From: Halomonas sp. ALS9
GTDB lineage: Bacteria > Pseudomonadota > Gammaproteobacteria > Pseudomonadales > Halomonadaceae
Assembly (NCBI RefSeq): GCF_001651035.1
Contig: NZ_LXRG01000201.1
Location: 62,001 to 126,000 of the forward strand
Length of the DNA: 64,000 nucleotides
Direction of reading: 5' to 3'
Shown here: positions 1-9,047 of the stretch, piece after piece
Layout of the letters: each line of letters starts with the position of its first letter
Numbering within the stretch: position 1 is the stretch's first letter
Notes under the pieces: generated by a model
The model's input: only the letters and a program-made list of their open reading frames with translations
The model's database searches: none
What the model was told of the DNA's origin: nothing
Program-made: the position numbers and the translations under genes

Positions 1-471
1 AACCTCATCGCCAAAGATGTCAGTGATCTCGGCAGCGCTCATGGCGGGCGGCTCCCCCGAACGATTGGCGGAGGTGGAGACCAGTGGGCCACCAAAGGCT
101 TCGCACAGGGCTTTCATCACCGGATGGTCGGTGACTCGTAGCGCTACCCGCTCGTGGGCACCTCGCACCAGCCCATGGCTGCGGCCATAGTCAGGTACCA
201 GCCAGGTATTAGGCCCCGGCCAGCTTGCCGCAAGGGGCGCATGCATCGCGAGTGGAAGCTGGCTCAGCCAGGGTTGGAACTGCTCGATGTTTGCGGCGAC
301 AAGGATGACCCCCTTGGCGGGGTCGCGCTCTTTCATACGCATTAGATGGGCTAAGGCTGCGTCGTTTTCGGGATCGCAGCTAAGCCCCCATACCGCTTCG
401 GTGGGGCAGGCAATCACTCCCCCACTACGCAGCGCGCTAATCGCAGGGGCTAGATCGGTCGCCAAACTCAT
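1..471 (-). CDS. tsaC: Threonylcarbamoyl-AMP synthase TsaC (3' end off window)
   Basis: SUA5/YrdC/YciO-family enzyme that makes L-threonylcarbamoyladenylate from threonine, bicarbonate and ATP, the first step of the t6A37 tRNA modification in the cytosol. Reading from ATG at 471, the frame is open to base 1 (157 codons). It shows PTEAVWGLSCD near residue 23, KERDPAKG near 48 and STSANRSGEPP near 130, the hallmark TsaC motifs. The C-terminus lies beyond the left edge; a full-length protein would be about 185-190 residues. Its position just downstream of dprA on the same strand matches the dprA-tsaC order common in gammaproteobacteria. No signs of damage in the visible part. Confidence 0.93.
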   Translation of the reverse strand, partial: MSLATDLAPAISALRSGGVIACPTEAVWGLSCDPENDAALAHLMRMKERDPAKGVILVAANIEQFQPWLSQLPLAMHAPLAASWPGPNTWLVPDYGRSHGLVRGAHERVALRVTDHPVMKALCEAFGGPLVSTSANRSGEPPAMSAAEITDIFGDEV

Positions 472-514
472 GGTCTCTCCTCACGGCTAACAGGCCTTTA
501 AGGGTTTTATCCTA

Positions 515-1651
515 TCATGGCCGTGGCAGCCGCACCCAGCCTCCCGCCTGCTGGCTTACCCAGCCGTCTAGTTCAAGCATCAGCAGCCGCTGCTGGCAGT
601 AGCTAACCGATGTGCCCGTAGACGCTACCAGCGTGTCGATAGGCGTTGGCGTGGCCGATAGAGACGTTAATAATGAATCGGGTAAGCTCTCCGGCAATGG
701 CTCTTCCTTAAACGGTTTTTCTGCCGACTCCCGAAAGGGTTGCTGAATAGCGGCGTCGGGCGGGATAAACGTCTCCGCCCAGTGCCCCAGATCAGTAATG
801 ATATCGTCGACGCTGCAGGCCAAGTGAGCACTGCCCTGGCGTAGCAGTGTGAGGCAGCCGCGGGCCTGGACGTTATGCAGCGAGCCGGGCAGCACAAACA
901 GCTCACGATTTTGCTCCAAGGTAAGCCGTGCACTGACCAGCGAGCCGCTCTTTTCGGTCGCCTCGACCACTAGCGTGCCGAGCGAGAGGCCGGTCACGAT
1001 TCGATTACGGCGTGGAAAAAACGCTGGCCGAGCCACGGTGCCAGGCGGGTGCTCGGACAACAGCAGCCCGCCGGGCTGGCGACTAAGCTGCTCATAAAGA
1101 TCACGGTGCGAGGCGGGATAGATCACATCCACACCGCAGCCAAGGACACCGATCGTGCGGCCTCCCGCCTTTAGGGCTGCGCGCTGGGCTACGCCGTCCA
1201 CCCCTAACGCCATGCCGCTAACCACACACCAGCCGCGGTGGGCGAGATCGCGGGCGAAGGTTTGGGCGTTATGGGTGCCTTCGCCGGTGGGGCGACGCGT
1301 GCCGACCATGGCAAGCTTGGGGCCTTCCAGGGCACCAAGGTCGCCCTGAGCCCAGAGCACCACGGGCGGGTCAGGCAACTCGTTTAACAGCTTAGGCCAC
1401 GCAGGGTGGTCGCGATGTAACACGTGGCGGCTTGGGCCGCCTTGCTGCCACGCCTGGGTTTCATCAATCACCTTTTGCAGCGAGCTGCGCGAGGGGTGTT
1501 CAAGCCACAGGCGCAGCTCGCGGGCTGCACCACTGGGCAGTGCGGCCAGCCACCCCTCCGGCCACTGCGGCTGACGGGCGACTAACTGCGCGATACGTAG
1601 CGCTCCCATACCGGGCAAGGCATTGACCACCAGCCACGCTTGGGCCTCCAT
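515..1651 (-). CDS. dprA: DNA-processing protein DprA (Smf)
   Basis: DprA binds incoming single-stranded DNA and loads RecA during natural transformation; in most species it is present even without known competence. The 378-residue protein has a helical N-terminal part (1-90), a Rossmann-like core starting at MVGTRRPTGEG (about 115-125) with SGMALGVDG and the FPRRNRIVTGLS motif (near 221), and a C-terminal winged-helix-like tail (about 315-378). Length is normal for the family. It reads toward tsaC with a 43-bp gap, so the two are probably cotranscribed. The start at 1651 gives the usual N-terminus. Confidence 0.93.
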   Translation of the reverse strand: MEAQAWLVVNALPGMGALRIAQLVARQPQWPEGWLAALPSGAARELRLWLEHPSRSSLQKVIDETQAWQQGGPSRHVLHRDHPAWPKLLNELPDPPVVLWAQGDLGALEGPKLAMVGTRRPTGEGTHNAQTFARDLAHRGWCVVSGMALGVDGVAQRAALKAGGRTIGVLGCGVDVIYPASHRDLYEQLSRQPGGLLLSEHPPGTVARPAFFPRRNRIVTGLSLGTLVVEATEKSGSLVSARLTLEQNRELFVLPGSLHNVQARGCLTLLRQGSAHLACSVDDIITDLGHWAETFIPPDAAIQQPFRESAEKPFKEEPLPESLPDSLLTSLSATPTPIDTLVASTGTSVSYCQQRLLMLELDGWVSQQAGGWVRLPRP

Positions 1652-1687
1652 ACTCCCTCCTTCTTAAACGTATTTCTTTACCGGCCG

Positions 1688-2533
1688 CTAGTGAGTCCCT
1701 GACCCAACCTCATCGCCCACTTCCAGTACCCGGGATACCTGCATCACCAAGGCGTAGCTGACCTGATCATAGGGCTTAAATACCATCACCGTTCCCGCTT
1801 CACTGCTCGGCAACTGAACCAGCTCTTGGGTACGCGGGTCGTTGATCAGCTCACCCTGTTGATTGACTTGCAGCACATGGCCCGCCTGCAAGCCATCCAG
1901 GGTGCCGAGATCCAACGTAACAATCTGCAAGCGGCCAATAAAGCGCACCCCGCCGGGGGTGGCAATAATATGCCCTTCGACAGAATTGAGCGGCGTACGG
2001 GGCACAAGTTCGTTGCTCAGCTCGCGCTCGTCCAGCGGCAAAACGATGTCGTTAACCCGCACCTCCTGATGGGAGCTAACGACTTCAAGCTGCGCAATAT
2101 CGTCCTCACTGCTGACATGGCGGGCAACGCCTACGTTAATCAGCTCCAAACCCAGTGGCGTGCCATCCATGGCGAGGTAGGATTCCGACTGCCGATAGAT
2201 GCCCACCTGGCCGTGGTGCGATATATCGCCACGCACGTAGACCTTATCTCCAGCGCCGCTGATCAAGCGACGATCCTCCCCTGCCACTACGTAGGCCAGC
2301 GCCTGCAATGCCTCGGCATCATCGACAACGCGGTGTTCGCGCAGAAAAGCCCGCGCTTCCTCCAAAGCAATCGGCGCGACCGCCTCAGGATGGGGCAAGG
2401 TACGCACCTGCGGAGAGAGTTTAATTACTTTTTGATCACGCTCCCAAGCAGCGACATCGACACTTACCAGCATAACTGCACTCAACAACAAACCGCTTAA
2501 AGCTGCCCGATAGGCGTGTTGCTTAGCCGCCAT
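1688..2533 (-). CDS. PA0020-like LysM-family protein lacking its LysM domain
   Basis: Secreted protein of 281 residues related to the LysM protein usually found between dprA and def in pseudomonads and halomonads. Start chosen at 2533 (GGGGAGAG ribosome site just upstream); a longer frame to 2647 has no support. Residues 1-29 form a Sec signal peptide ending ...VDVAA. The body (AYVVAGEDRRLISGAGDKVYVRG, about 68-90, described in short pieces: GAGDKVYVRG is diagnostic) and the tail VMVFKPYDQVSYALVMQ segment match the conserved region of the family. The N-terminal YTV-x-GDTLW LysM repeat of the family is absent: the signal peptide leads straight into VIKLSPQVR. Role unknown, probably envelope. 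Confidence 0.8.
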   Translation of the reverse strand: MAAKQHAYRAALSGLLLSAVMLVSVDVAAWERDQKVIKLSPQVRTLPHPEAVAPIALEEARAFLREHRVVDDAEALQALAYVVAGEDRRLISGAGDKVYVRGDISHHGQVGIYRQSESYLAMDGTPLGLELINVGVARHVSSEDDIAQLEVVSSHQEVRVNDIVLPLDERELSNELVPRTPLNSVEGHIIATPGGVRFIGRLQIVTLDLGTLDGLQAGHVLQVNQQGELINDPRTQELVQLPSSEAGTVMVFKPYDQVSYALVMQVSRVLEVGDEVGSGTH

Positions 2534-2726
2534 CCTGCTCTCCCCAATAAAATACGCCAGCGCGATTATTATGTTGCGGCTGAAAGCCTGAGGGTGTCGG
2601 GTGCGCATGCCCAGAAACGTTGACAGCATGTTATAGTGACCCATCATAAAGTACCTAGGTTAGAAGACGCTCGTCACTGCCTAGCTTGACTTAATTCAGA
2701 CTCAGCATAACGGTGATTGTAACGCC

Positions 2727-3239
2727 ATGGCCAAACTTCCTATTCTTGAATTCCCCGATGAGCGCCTGCGCACCAAGGCTGCTGCGGTGGAAAGCGTCGA
2801 CGATGAGGTACGCCAGCTCGTCGACGATATGCTGGAGACCATGTATGACGCCCGGGGTATCGGTCTGGCCGCGACCCAGATCGATGTCCATCGCCGTGTC
2901 GTTGTCATGGACGTCAGCGACGATAACTCCCAGCCGCTGGTGCTTATCAATCCACGCTATACCCCGATTGGCGACGAGAAAGAACCGCTTTCCGAAGGCT
3001 GCCTGTCGATTCCCGAGTACTACGCCGAAGTACCGCGCTATCTTAAAGTGCAGCTCAACGCGCTGGATCGCAATGGTGACGCCTACGAACTGGAAGCGGA
3101 AGGTCTACTGGCGCACTGTATTCAGCACGAGTACGACCATCTGGAGGGCGTACTGTTTGTAGACTATCTGTCGCCGCTTAAGCGTGACCGTATCCGCAAA
3201 AAAATGCAGAAGCGCCATAAGCAGATTCAGGACGCCTAA
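2727..3239 (+). CDS. def: Peptide deformylase
   Basis: Removes the formyl group from the N-terminal methionine of nascent proteins at the ribosome. The 170-residue protein carries the three family motifs: GIGLAATQ (44-51), EGCLS (90-94) and HEYDH (134-138); Cys92, His134 and His138 are the metal ligands and Glu135 the catalytic base. Length and motifs are those of a type I deformylase. It is divergent from the LysM-like gene and followed 47 bp later by fmt, the enzyme that adds the formyl group, a standard pairing. Confidence 0.97.
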   Translation: MAKLPILEFPDERLRTKAAAVESVDDEVRQLVDDMLETMYDARGIGLAATQIDVHRRVVVMDVSDDNSQPLVLINPRYTPIGDEKEPLSEGCLSIPEYYAEVPRYLKVQLNALDRNGDAYELEAEGLLAHCIQHEYDHLEGVLFVDYLSPLKRDRIRKKMQKRHKQIQDA

Positions 3240-3286
3240 GCCTTTTTCATACTTACACACCAGATACGCTAGGTAGCCCTCACTCT

Positions 3287-4291
3287 ATGTCACGATTGCG
3301 CGTTGTTTTTGCCGGCACGCCTGAATTCGCCGCTTCAAGCCTTGCCGCGCTGCTGGAAAGCCAGCATGAGGTGGTGGCGGTGTACACCCAGCCCGACCGC
3401 CCCGCTGGCCGTGGCCGCAAGCTAACGCCCAGCCCGGTCAAACAGCTGGCTGTGGAGCACGGTCTGCCTGTCTATCAGCCCCAAACGCTAAAAGAGCCCG
3501 AGGCTCAAGCCGAACTTGCTGCGCTCAGTGCCGACATTATGGTCGTCGTTGCCTACGGGCTGCTGCTACCCCAGGCCGTGCTGGACATACCGCGACTCGG
3601 CTGCGTTAACGTTCACGCTTCGCTGCTGCCCCGGTGGCGCGGCGCGGCACCGATTCAGCGCGCAATTGAGGCAGGCGACAAGGTTTCAGGCGTAACCATT
3701 ATGCAGATGGATGCTGGCCTGGATACCGGCGCGATGCTTACGGAAGTGCGTACGCCTATTACGGATCGCACCACCGGCGGCGATTTACATGACCGCCTCG
3801 CCATTCAAGGCGCCAATGCGTTGATTAACACCCTGGATGATCTGGCCACAGGCACCGCACACGCCACGCCTCAGTCGGAAGAGGGCGTTACCTATGCCGC
3901 CAAACTCAGCAAAGCGGAAGCCGAACTCGATTTTGCTCAGTCAGCGCATCAGTTGGCCAGCAAGATTCGTGCGTTTAACCCCTGGCCGGTTGCCTGGTGC
4001 GGGCTTGGCGATGATCGCCTACGCCTGTTAATGGCCAGCGTAGAGGAAGGCGAACATCCACCCTGCGCACCCGGCACGCTACTGGATCACGGCGGCGATC
4101 ATCTGCGCGTTGCCTGCGGGCAAGAGGGCCGCGAGGTATTATGCGTGGCCAGCGCGCAACTGCCCGGCGGTAAAGCCATGGCCGTACGTGACTTACTCAA
4201 TGCGCGACACGCGCGTCTGGCTACTGGCACACGCCTTGGCACTCGTCTTGATAAACCAGCGGCTCAGGCCAGCGAAGGAGAAACCCCATGA
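3287..4291 (+). CDS. fmt: Methionyl-tRNA formyltransferase
   Basis: Transfers a formyl group from 10-formyl-tetrahydrofolate to Met-tRNAfMet for initiation. The 334-residue protein has the catalytic N-H-D set seen in the family: Asn108 and His110 in VNVHASLLPRWRG and Asp146 in MDAGLDTGA. The N-terminal formyltransferase domain covers about 1-205 and the C-terminal tRNA-binding domain about 208-315. The stop overlaps the start of rsmB by four bases (ATGA), implying translational coupling in a def-fmt-rsmB operon. Confidence 0.97.
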   Translation: MSRLRVVFAGTPEFAASSLAALLESQHEVVAVYTQPDRPAGRGRKLTPSPVKQLAVEHGLPVYQPQTLKEPEAQAELAALSADIMVVVAYGLLLPQAVLDIPRLGCVNVHASLLPRWRGAAPIQRAIEAGDKVSGVTIMQMDAGLDTGAMLTEVRTPITDRTTGGDLHDRLAIQGANALINTLDDLATGTAHATPQSEEGVTYAAKLSKAEAELDFAQSAHQLASKIRAFNPWPVAWCGLGDDRLRLLMASVEEGEHPPCAPGTLLDHGGDHLRVACGQEGREVLCVASAQLPGGKAMAVRDLLNARHARLATGTRLGTRLDKPAAQASEGETP

Positions 4292-5625
4292 GCCAAAAGC
4301 GCTCCCCTCAAGGTGGCGGCAGCGGCCAAGAAGTGCGCGCTGCTGCGGCCCGCGCGCTGGCCCCGGTGCTTAGCGACCAAGGCTCACTGGCGGGGCTGGA
4401 TGAACACAGCGTGGTGGCGCGTGACCGCGGGCTACTCAAAGAGCTCTGCTTCGGCACCTGCCGCCGTTTACCGCGCCTGGAAGCCCTTGCAGGGGCGCTG
4501 CTTAAGCAGCCGTTTAAAAAGCGCGACAGCGATGTTCAGGCGCTGCTGCTACTGGGTATTTACCAGCTGCTTTATATGCGCATTCCTGCCCACGCGGCGG
4601 TAGGTGAAACCGCAGGCGCTGCGCGCTTGCTCAACAAGGAGTGGGCGACCCGGGTCTTAAATGGCTGCCTGCGTCGCCTGCAGCGTGAATCCGAGGCGCT
4701 CCAGGCCCAGGTAGATCGGGATGAGAACGTGGCGCTTGAGCACCCACCCTGGCTACTTAACGCGCTACGTCAGGCATGGCCAGAGCAGTGGCGCGATATC
4801 ATTGAAGCCAACAATCACGCTGGCCCGATGACGTTAAGGGTGAATCAACGCTATAACGACCGCGAAGTCTATTTGGGCATGCTCACCGAGCAGGGTCTTA
4901 ACGGACATTTGTGCCCCCATGCCCCAGACGCCATTACGCTGGAAACACCCTGCGACGTGACCGCACTGCCCGGCTTTGAAGAGGGCCACGTGAGCGTTCA
5001 GGATGAAGCCGCCCAGCTCTCAGCGGCGCTACTTGGGCCCGCGCTAGCGCCTCGACCGGGTGCTCGTGTGCTGGATGCCTGCTGCGCCCCCGGCGGCAAA
5101 ACGGCCCATTTGCTAGAGCAGTTTGATATTGCCCTAACGGCGATCGATAGCGATAACCAGCGCCTGGCACGAGTGGAAGACACCCTCACCCGTCTAGGCG
5201 TCGAAGCGGTACTCGAGCACGCCGATGCCACCGAACGCGACTGGTGGGACGGCACGCCGTTTGATGCCATTTTGCTCGACGCCCCGTGCTCTGGCACCGG
5301 TGTTATTCGCCGCCACCCGGATATCAAAAAGCTGCGCCGCAAAGACGATATCCGGCCGCTGGCCAAGCTTCAACGCCAGCTGTTAGATAACCTTTGGCCC
5401 ATGCTGCGCGAAGGCGGCACGCTACTCTACGCCACCTGCTCGGTGCTACCGGAAGAGAACAGCGAACAGATCGAGGCGTTCCTCGCCCGTACGCCTGACG
5501 CTCACGTGACTACACCTAACGACGTTGCCTGGGGCATTGTCAGCGGTGCAGGTCGGCAGCTGTTTCCGGCCCAGAACAGTCACGATGGCTTTTTTTATGC
5601 CAGACTAGAGAAGCGCACTGCCTGA
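4288..5625 (+). CDS. rsmB: 16S rRNA (cytosine-967-C5) methyltransferase RsmB
   Basis: SAM-dependent m5C methyltransferase acting on C967 of 16S rRNA. The 445-residue protein has an N-terminal NusB-like RNA-binding domain (about 10-150) and a C-terminal Rossmann methyltransferase domain. CCAPGGKT marks the SAM site, and the two catalytic-region cysteines lie in DAPCSGTG and YATCSVLPEEN. It starts inside the end of fmt (ATGA overlap) and is followed by trkA after the dodecin gene, the order seen in enterics and halomonads. Confidence 0.96.
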   Translation: MSQKRSPQGGGSGQEVRAAAARALAPVLSDQGSLAGLDEHSVVARDRGLLKELCFGTCRRLPRLEALAGALLKQPFKKRDSDVQALLLLGIYQLLYMRIPAHAAVGETAGAARLLNKEWATRVLNGCLRRLQRESEALQAQVDRDENVALEHPPWLLNALRQAWPEQWRDIIEANNHAGPMTLRVNQRYNDREVYLGMLTEQGLNGHLCPHAPDAITLETPCDVTALPGFEEGHVSVQDEAAQLSAALLGPALAPRPGARVLDACCAPGGKTAHLLEQFDIALTAIDSDNQRLARVEDTLTRLGVEAVLEHADATERDWWDGTPFDAILLDAPCSGTGVIRRHPDIKKLRRKDDIRPLAKLQRQLLDNLWPMLREGGTLLYATCSVLPEENSEQIEAFLARTPDAHVTTPNDVAWGIVSGAGRQLFPAQNSHDGFFYARLEKRTA

Positions 5626-5683
5626 GCTTTGTCAGTTCTAGCTGACTCAGGGGCAGTGAATTTCTGACAAGGAAGGAGATATT

Positions 5684-5890
5684 ATGAGTCATCACACCTA
5701 TAAGCACGTGGAACTGACCGGCTCTTCCGAGAAAGGTATTGAGGAAGCGGTGCAGAATGCGTTAGCCAAGGCATCAGAAACGATTAAGCATATGCGTTGG
5801 CTGGAAGTGGTCGATACGCGCGGCCACATTGAAGATGGCCAGGTGGCCCACTGGCAGGTCACGGTTAAAGTGGGCTTTACACTAGAGTAA
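5684..5890 (+). CDS. Dodecin family flavin-binding protein
   Basis: Small 68-residue protein matching dodecin, a dodecameric hollow sphere that stores or buffers flavins. The sequence starts [15 protein letters not shown] and contains [13 protein letters not shown] near residues 36-48, where the Trp and Gln/His residues of the family contact the isoalloxazine ring. The AGGAGAT-like site just before the ATG (around 5671-5680) is strong. It sits alone between rsmB and trkA and is followed by a hairpin, so it is probably a monocistronic unit. Confidence 0.9.
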   Translation: MSHHTYKHVELTGSSEKGIEEAVQNALAKASETIKHMRWLEVVDTRGHIEDGQVAHWQVTVKVGFTLE

Positions 5891-5908
5891 TCCTCACCTG
5901 CTTTTCAG

Positions 5909-5934
5909 CGGCGGCTGGTTTACACTGGCCGCCG
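5909..5934. terminator. Hairpin downstream of dodecin gene
   Basis: CGGCGGC (5909-5915) pairs exactly with GCCGCCG (5928-5934) around a 12-nt loop and is followed by TCTTTATT on the plus strand, 18 bp after the dodecin stop. The T-tract is weak, so termination may be partial. Confidence 0.5.
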
Positions 5935-6065
5935 TCTTTATTGCAGCGCATGATAGACGTACCTGAACGACAATTTACGTCTTGAACGTCAGGACTGAGT
6001 CCTAAGACCGCCTTCTGGTCTTAACGACACTGCGCTGGCGCTTTTAATGGAACCGATGCTCAGTA

Positions 6066-7439
6066 ATGAAAATCATCATTCTCGGCGCCGGCCAGGTCGG
6101 CGGCACACTGGCAGAACACCTCGCCCGCGAGGAAAACGACATCACCGTCGTTGATACTGACGCCAAAAAACTGCGCGACCTGCACACCAAACTCGATATC
6201 CGCACCGTGACCGGGGCGGGTTCCTACCCGATTGTGCTACGCCAAGCAGGCTGCGAAGACGCCGATATGTTGATCGCCGTCACCAATAGCGACGAGATCA
6301 ACATGATCGCCTGCCAAGTCGCCCACACGCTGTTTCGCACCCCGACCAAAATTGCTCGGGTGCGCGCCACAGCGTACCTGACCCGCAAAGGACTGTTTGC
6401 CCACGAAGCGATTCCCATCGATGTACTGATCAGCCCCGAGCAGGTGGTCACCGATCACGTGCGCCGCTTGATCGAGCACCCCGGCGCCCTGCAGGTACTG
6501 GAGTTTGCCGGGGGGTTGGTGCAGTTGGTGGCGGTGAAGGCCTTCTACGGCGGCCCGCTGGTGGGCCAGGACTTGGCCTTTCTGCGCCGCCATATGCCCA
6601 ATGTGGATACCCGCGTAGCGGCGATCTACCGCCGCAGCCGACCGATCATTCCCCGAGGAGATACAGTGATCGAGGCCGACGACGAGGTGTTCTTCCTCGC
6701 CGCCCGTCGGGATATTCGCGCGGTGATGAGCGAACTGCGCCGAGTCGAACGGGACTTCCGCCGCGTCGTGATTGCCGGGGGTGGCAATATCGGTGAGCGG
6801 CTGGCGGAGCATTTGGAGCATAGTCACCAGGTTAAGATCATTGAGCACAGCCTGGAGCGCTGCACCACGCTCTCCGAGCGGCTTGATCGCACCGTGGTGC
6901 TCCACGGCAGCGCCACCAGCAAGCGTTTGCTGGAAGAAGAGAACATCGAAGAGTGTGATATCTTCTGCGCGCTGACCAACGACGACGAGGTTAATATCAT
7001 GTCGTCGCTGCTCGCCAAGCGCTTAGGCGCCAAGAAGGTGCTCACGCTGATTAACAACGCCGCCTACGTGGATTTGGTACAGGGTGGCGAGATCGATATT
7101 GCCATCTCACCCCAGCAAGCCACCATCGGCAGCCTGCTGACCCACGTACGCCGAGGCGATATTGTTAACGTTCACTCGCTGCGCCGGGGGGCGGCCGAGG
7201 CCATTGAAGCCATTGCCCACGGCGACAAACAGTCGTCTAAAGTCGTCGGCCGCACGATTCGCGAGATTGACCTGCCCGACGGCACGACCATTGGTGCGAT
7301 TGTGCGCGGCAAAGAGGTCATCATCGCCCATGGCGATGTGATGGTAGAGAGCGGCGACCACGTGATTCTGTTTGTGATCGACAAGCGCCGCATCCGCGAT
7401 GTGGAGCGCCTGTTCCAAGTCGGTTTAACGTTCTTTTGA
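6066..7439 (+). CDS. trkA: Trk potassium uptake regulatory subunit TrkA
   Basis: Peripheral NAD(H)/nucleotide-binding subunit that gates the TrkH potassium channel. The 457-residue protein is a tandem duplication: RCK-N domain 1 begins [19 protein letters not shown] and domain 2 begins [18 protein letters not shown] (about residue 234), each followed by a TrkA-C domain. Length equals the classical TrkA. It is followed after 52 bp by trkH. In halophiles Trk uptake of potassium is the first response to osmotic upshift. No promoter was called with confidence in the 175-bp upstream gap. Confidence 0.97.
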   Translation: MKIIILGAGQVGGTLAEHLAREENDITVVDTDAKKLRDLHTKLDIRTVTGAGSYPIVLRQAGCEDADMLIAVTNSDEINMIACQVAHTLFRTPTKIARVRATAYLTRKGLFAHEAIPIDVLISPEQVVTDHVRRLIEHPGALQVLEFAGGLVQLVAVKAFYGGPLVGQDLAFLRRHMPNVDTRVAAIYRRSRPIIPRGDTVIEADDEVFFLAARRDIRAVMSELRRVERDFRRVVIAGGGNIGERLAEHLEHSHQVKIIEHSLERCTTLSERLDRTVVLHGSATSKRLLEEENIEECDIFCALTNDDEVNIMSSLLAKRLGAKKVLTLINNAAYVDLVQGGEIDIAISPQQATIGSLLTHVRRGDIVNVHSLRRGAAEAIEAIAHGDKQSSKVVGRTIREIDLPDGTTIGAIVRGKEVIIAHGDVMVESGDHVILFVIDKRRIRDVERLFQVGLTFF

Positions 7440-7491
7440 TAACCCTCGAATCACTGCCACTGGCGGCTAGTAACAGGAGCATGCGACAACC

Positions 7492-8940
7492 ATGAGTCTG
7501 CGGGTTATTTTGCGCATTTTGGGGCTGCTGCTGATGCTGTTCAGCCTGACCATGCTCCCCCCCACGTTGATGTCGCTGTGGTTTCGCGACGGCGTGTGGA
7601 GCGCCTTTATCAGCGGCATTGCGATCTCAGTTTCCACTGGGCTGCTGCTCTACCTGCCCAATCGGCGTTCGCAAAAAGAGCTGCGCATCCGCGATGGCTT
7701 TATTATTGCCGCGATGTTCTGGACGGTGCTGGCACTGTTCGGCTCGCTGCCGCTGATGCTGTTCGGCGAAGGCTCGCTGGACATCACCGATGCGGTATTT
7801 GAGTCGTTTTCCGGTTTGACCACCACCGGCGCTACGGTGATTACCGGCATCGATTTTTTACCCGAATCGATTCTTTACTATCGCCAGCAGCTCCAGTGGC
7901 TAGGTGGCATGGGTATCGTCGTTTTGGCCGTGGCCATTTTGCCCACCCTCGGCGTCGGTGGCATGGCCCTGTATCGCACCGAAATCCCGGGGCCGCTGAA
8001 AGACTCCAAACTCACCCCACGCATTACCGAGACCGCCAAAGCGCTGTGGTATATCTACGCCACCCTCACCCTGGCCTGCATGATTGCCTATATGCTCGCA
8101 GGCATGGACTGGTTCGATGCCTTAAGTCATAGCTTTTCCACCGTCGCCCTAGGTGGCTTTTCTACCTACGACGCCAGCATTGGTTTCTTTGATAGCGCCA
8201 CGATTGAACTGATCTGTGTCTCCTTCATGCTAATCTCCGCGTTCAGCTTTAGTTTGCACTTTATTGCCTGGCGCGAAAAAAGCCTGATGCACTATTTCCA
8301 AGACCCCGAAGCGCGCTTTTTGATGCTATTTCTGCTCGCCCTAAGCGTAGTCACCGTGCTTTCCCTTTGGTTAACCGACACCTACGATACCGTGCGCGGT
8401 CTGCGCCACGGGGTTTTTCAGGTCGTTTCTGTTGCCACCACCGCGGGCTTTAGCGTTGCCGACTTCTCGATGTGGCCCGGGGCCCTGCCCTTTCTATTAT
8501 TTGTAGCGGCCTTCGTGGGCGGCTGCTCCGGCTCTACCGGTGGTGGCATGAAAGTGATACGGATTATTTTGATCATCAAACAGGGCATGCGCGAAATTAT
8601 GCGTCTGATCCACCCCAATGCGGTGATTGCGGTCAAAGTGGGCAAGGTCAGCGTTCCCGACAGCATTGCCCAGGCGGTATGGGGATTCTTTTCGGTTTAC
8701 GTACTGCTGTTTTTTTTAATGTTGGTGGGGGTAATGGCGACCGGGGTTGATCAGGTAACCGCCTGGTCGACGGTAGGGTCAGCGCTCAACAACCTTGGCC
8801 CTGCACTGGGTGAGTCCCACACTCACTATGGCGACATGCCCAGCCTGGCGAAATGGATACTGGTCATGGCCATGCTGCTCGGCCGCCTGGAAATTTTCAC
8901 GGTACTGGTGCTGTTTACCCCCGCCTTCTGGCGGCGCTAA
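7492..8940 (+). CDS. trkH: Trk potassium uptake channel TrkH
   Basis: Inner-membrane potassium channel/transporter subunit of the SKT superfamily. The 482-residue protein is highly hydrophobic with repeated M-P-M units; filter-like segments include SGLTTTGATV (about 106), ALGGFSTYD (about 220), ATTAGFSVADF (about 316) and LGRLEIFTVLVLF near the C-terminus. It lies 52 bp after trkA, as in the trkA-trkH unit described for Halomonas elongata. A second halomonad channel, TrkI, would be encoded elsewhere. Confidence 0.95.
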   Translation: MSLRVILRILGLLLMLFSLTMLPPTLMSLWFRDGVWSAFISGIAISVSTGLLLYLPNRRSQKELRIRDGFIIAAMFWTVLALFGSLPLMLFGEGSLDITDAVFESFSGLTTTGATVITGIDFLPESILYYRQQLQWLGGMGIVVLAVAILPTLGVGGMALYRTEIPGPLKDSKLTPRITETAKALWYIYATLTLACMIAYMLAGMDWFDALSHSFSTVALGGFSTYDASIGFFDSATIELICVSFMLISAFSFSLHFIAWREKSLMHYFQDPEARFLMLFLLALSVVTVLSLWLTDTYDTVRGLRHGVFQVVSVATTAGFSVADFSMWPGALPFLLFVAAFVGGCSGSTGGGMKVIRIILIIKQGMREIMRLIHPNAVIAVKVGKVSVPDSIAQAVWGFFSVYVLLFFLMLVGVMATGVDQVTAWSTVGSALNNLGPALGESHTHYGDMPSLAKWILVMAMLLGRLEIFTVLVLFTPAFWRR

Positions 8941-8941
8941 G

Positions 8942-8993
8942 CCCTTAACAACAGTCCTTAACAACGGCCCTTAACAACAGTCCTTAACATCGG
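8942..8993. repeat. Two tandem 26-bp repeats after trkH
   Basis: Two copies of a 26-bp unit (8942-8967 and 8968-8993) differ at one base. Each unit is itself built of two related 12-14-bp pieces based on CCCTTAACAAC, so the array reads as four TTAACA-containing repeats directly after the trkH stop. Confidence 0.85.
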
Positions 8994-9047
8994 TCATTCA
9001 CATAAACACTTCACACCAGTCCCACTTATAGATTTTGAGAGCTGTTA

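Noticed and set aside
1826..2500. 224-codon plus-strand frame inside the LysM-like gene
   Set aside because: Antisense shadow with no family resemblance; the minus-strand frame has signal peptide and conserved motifs.
2686..2714. TTGACT as -35 of a def promoter
   Set aside because: No acceptable -10 at 16-18 bp spacing; not reported as a feature.
6237..6905. 222-codon minus-strand frame inside trkA
   Set aside because: Antisense shadow of a highly conserved gene, His-rich and without homology signs.
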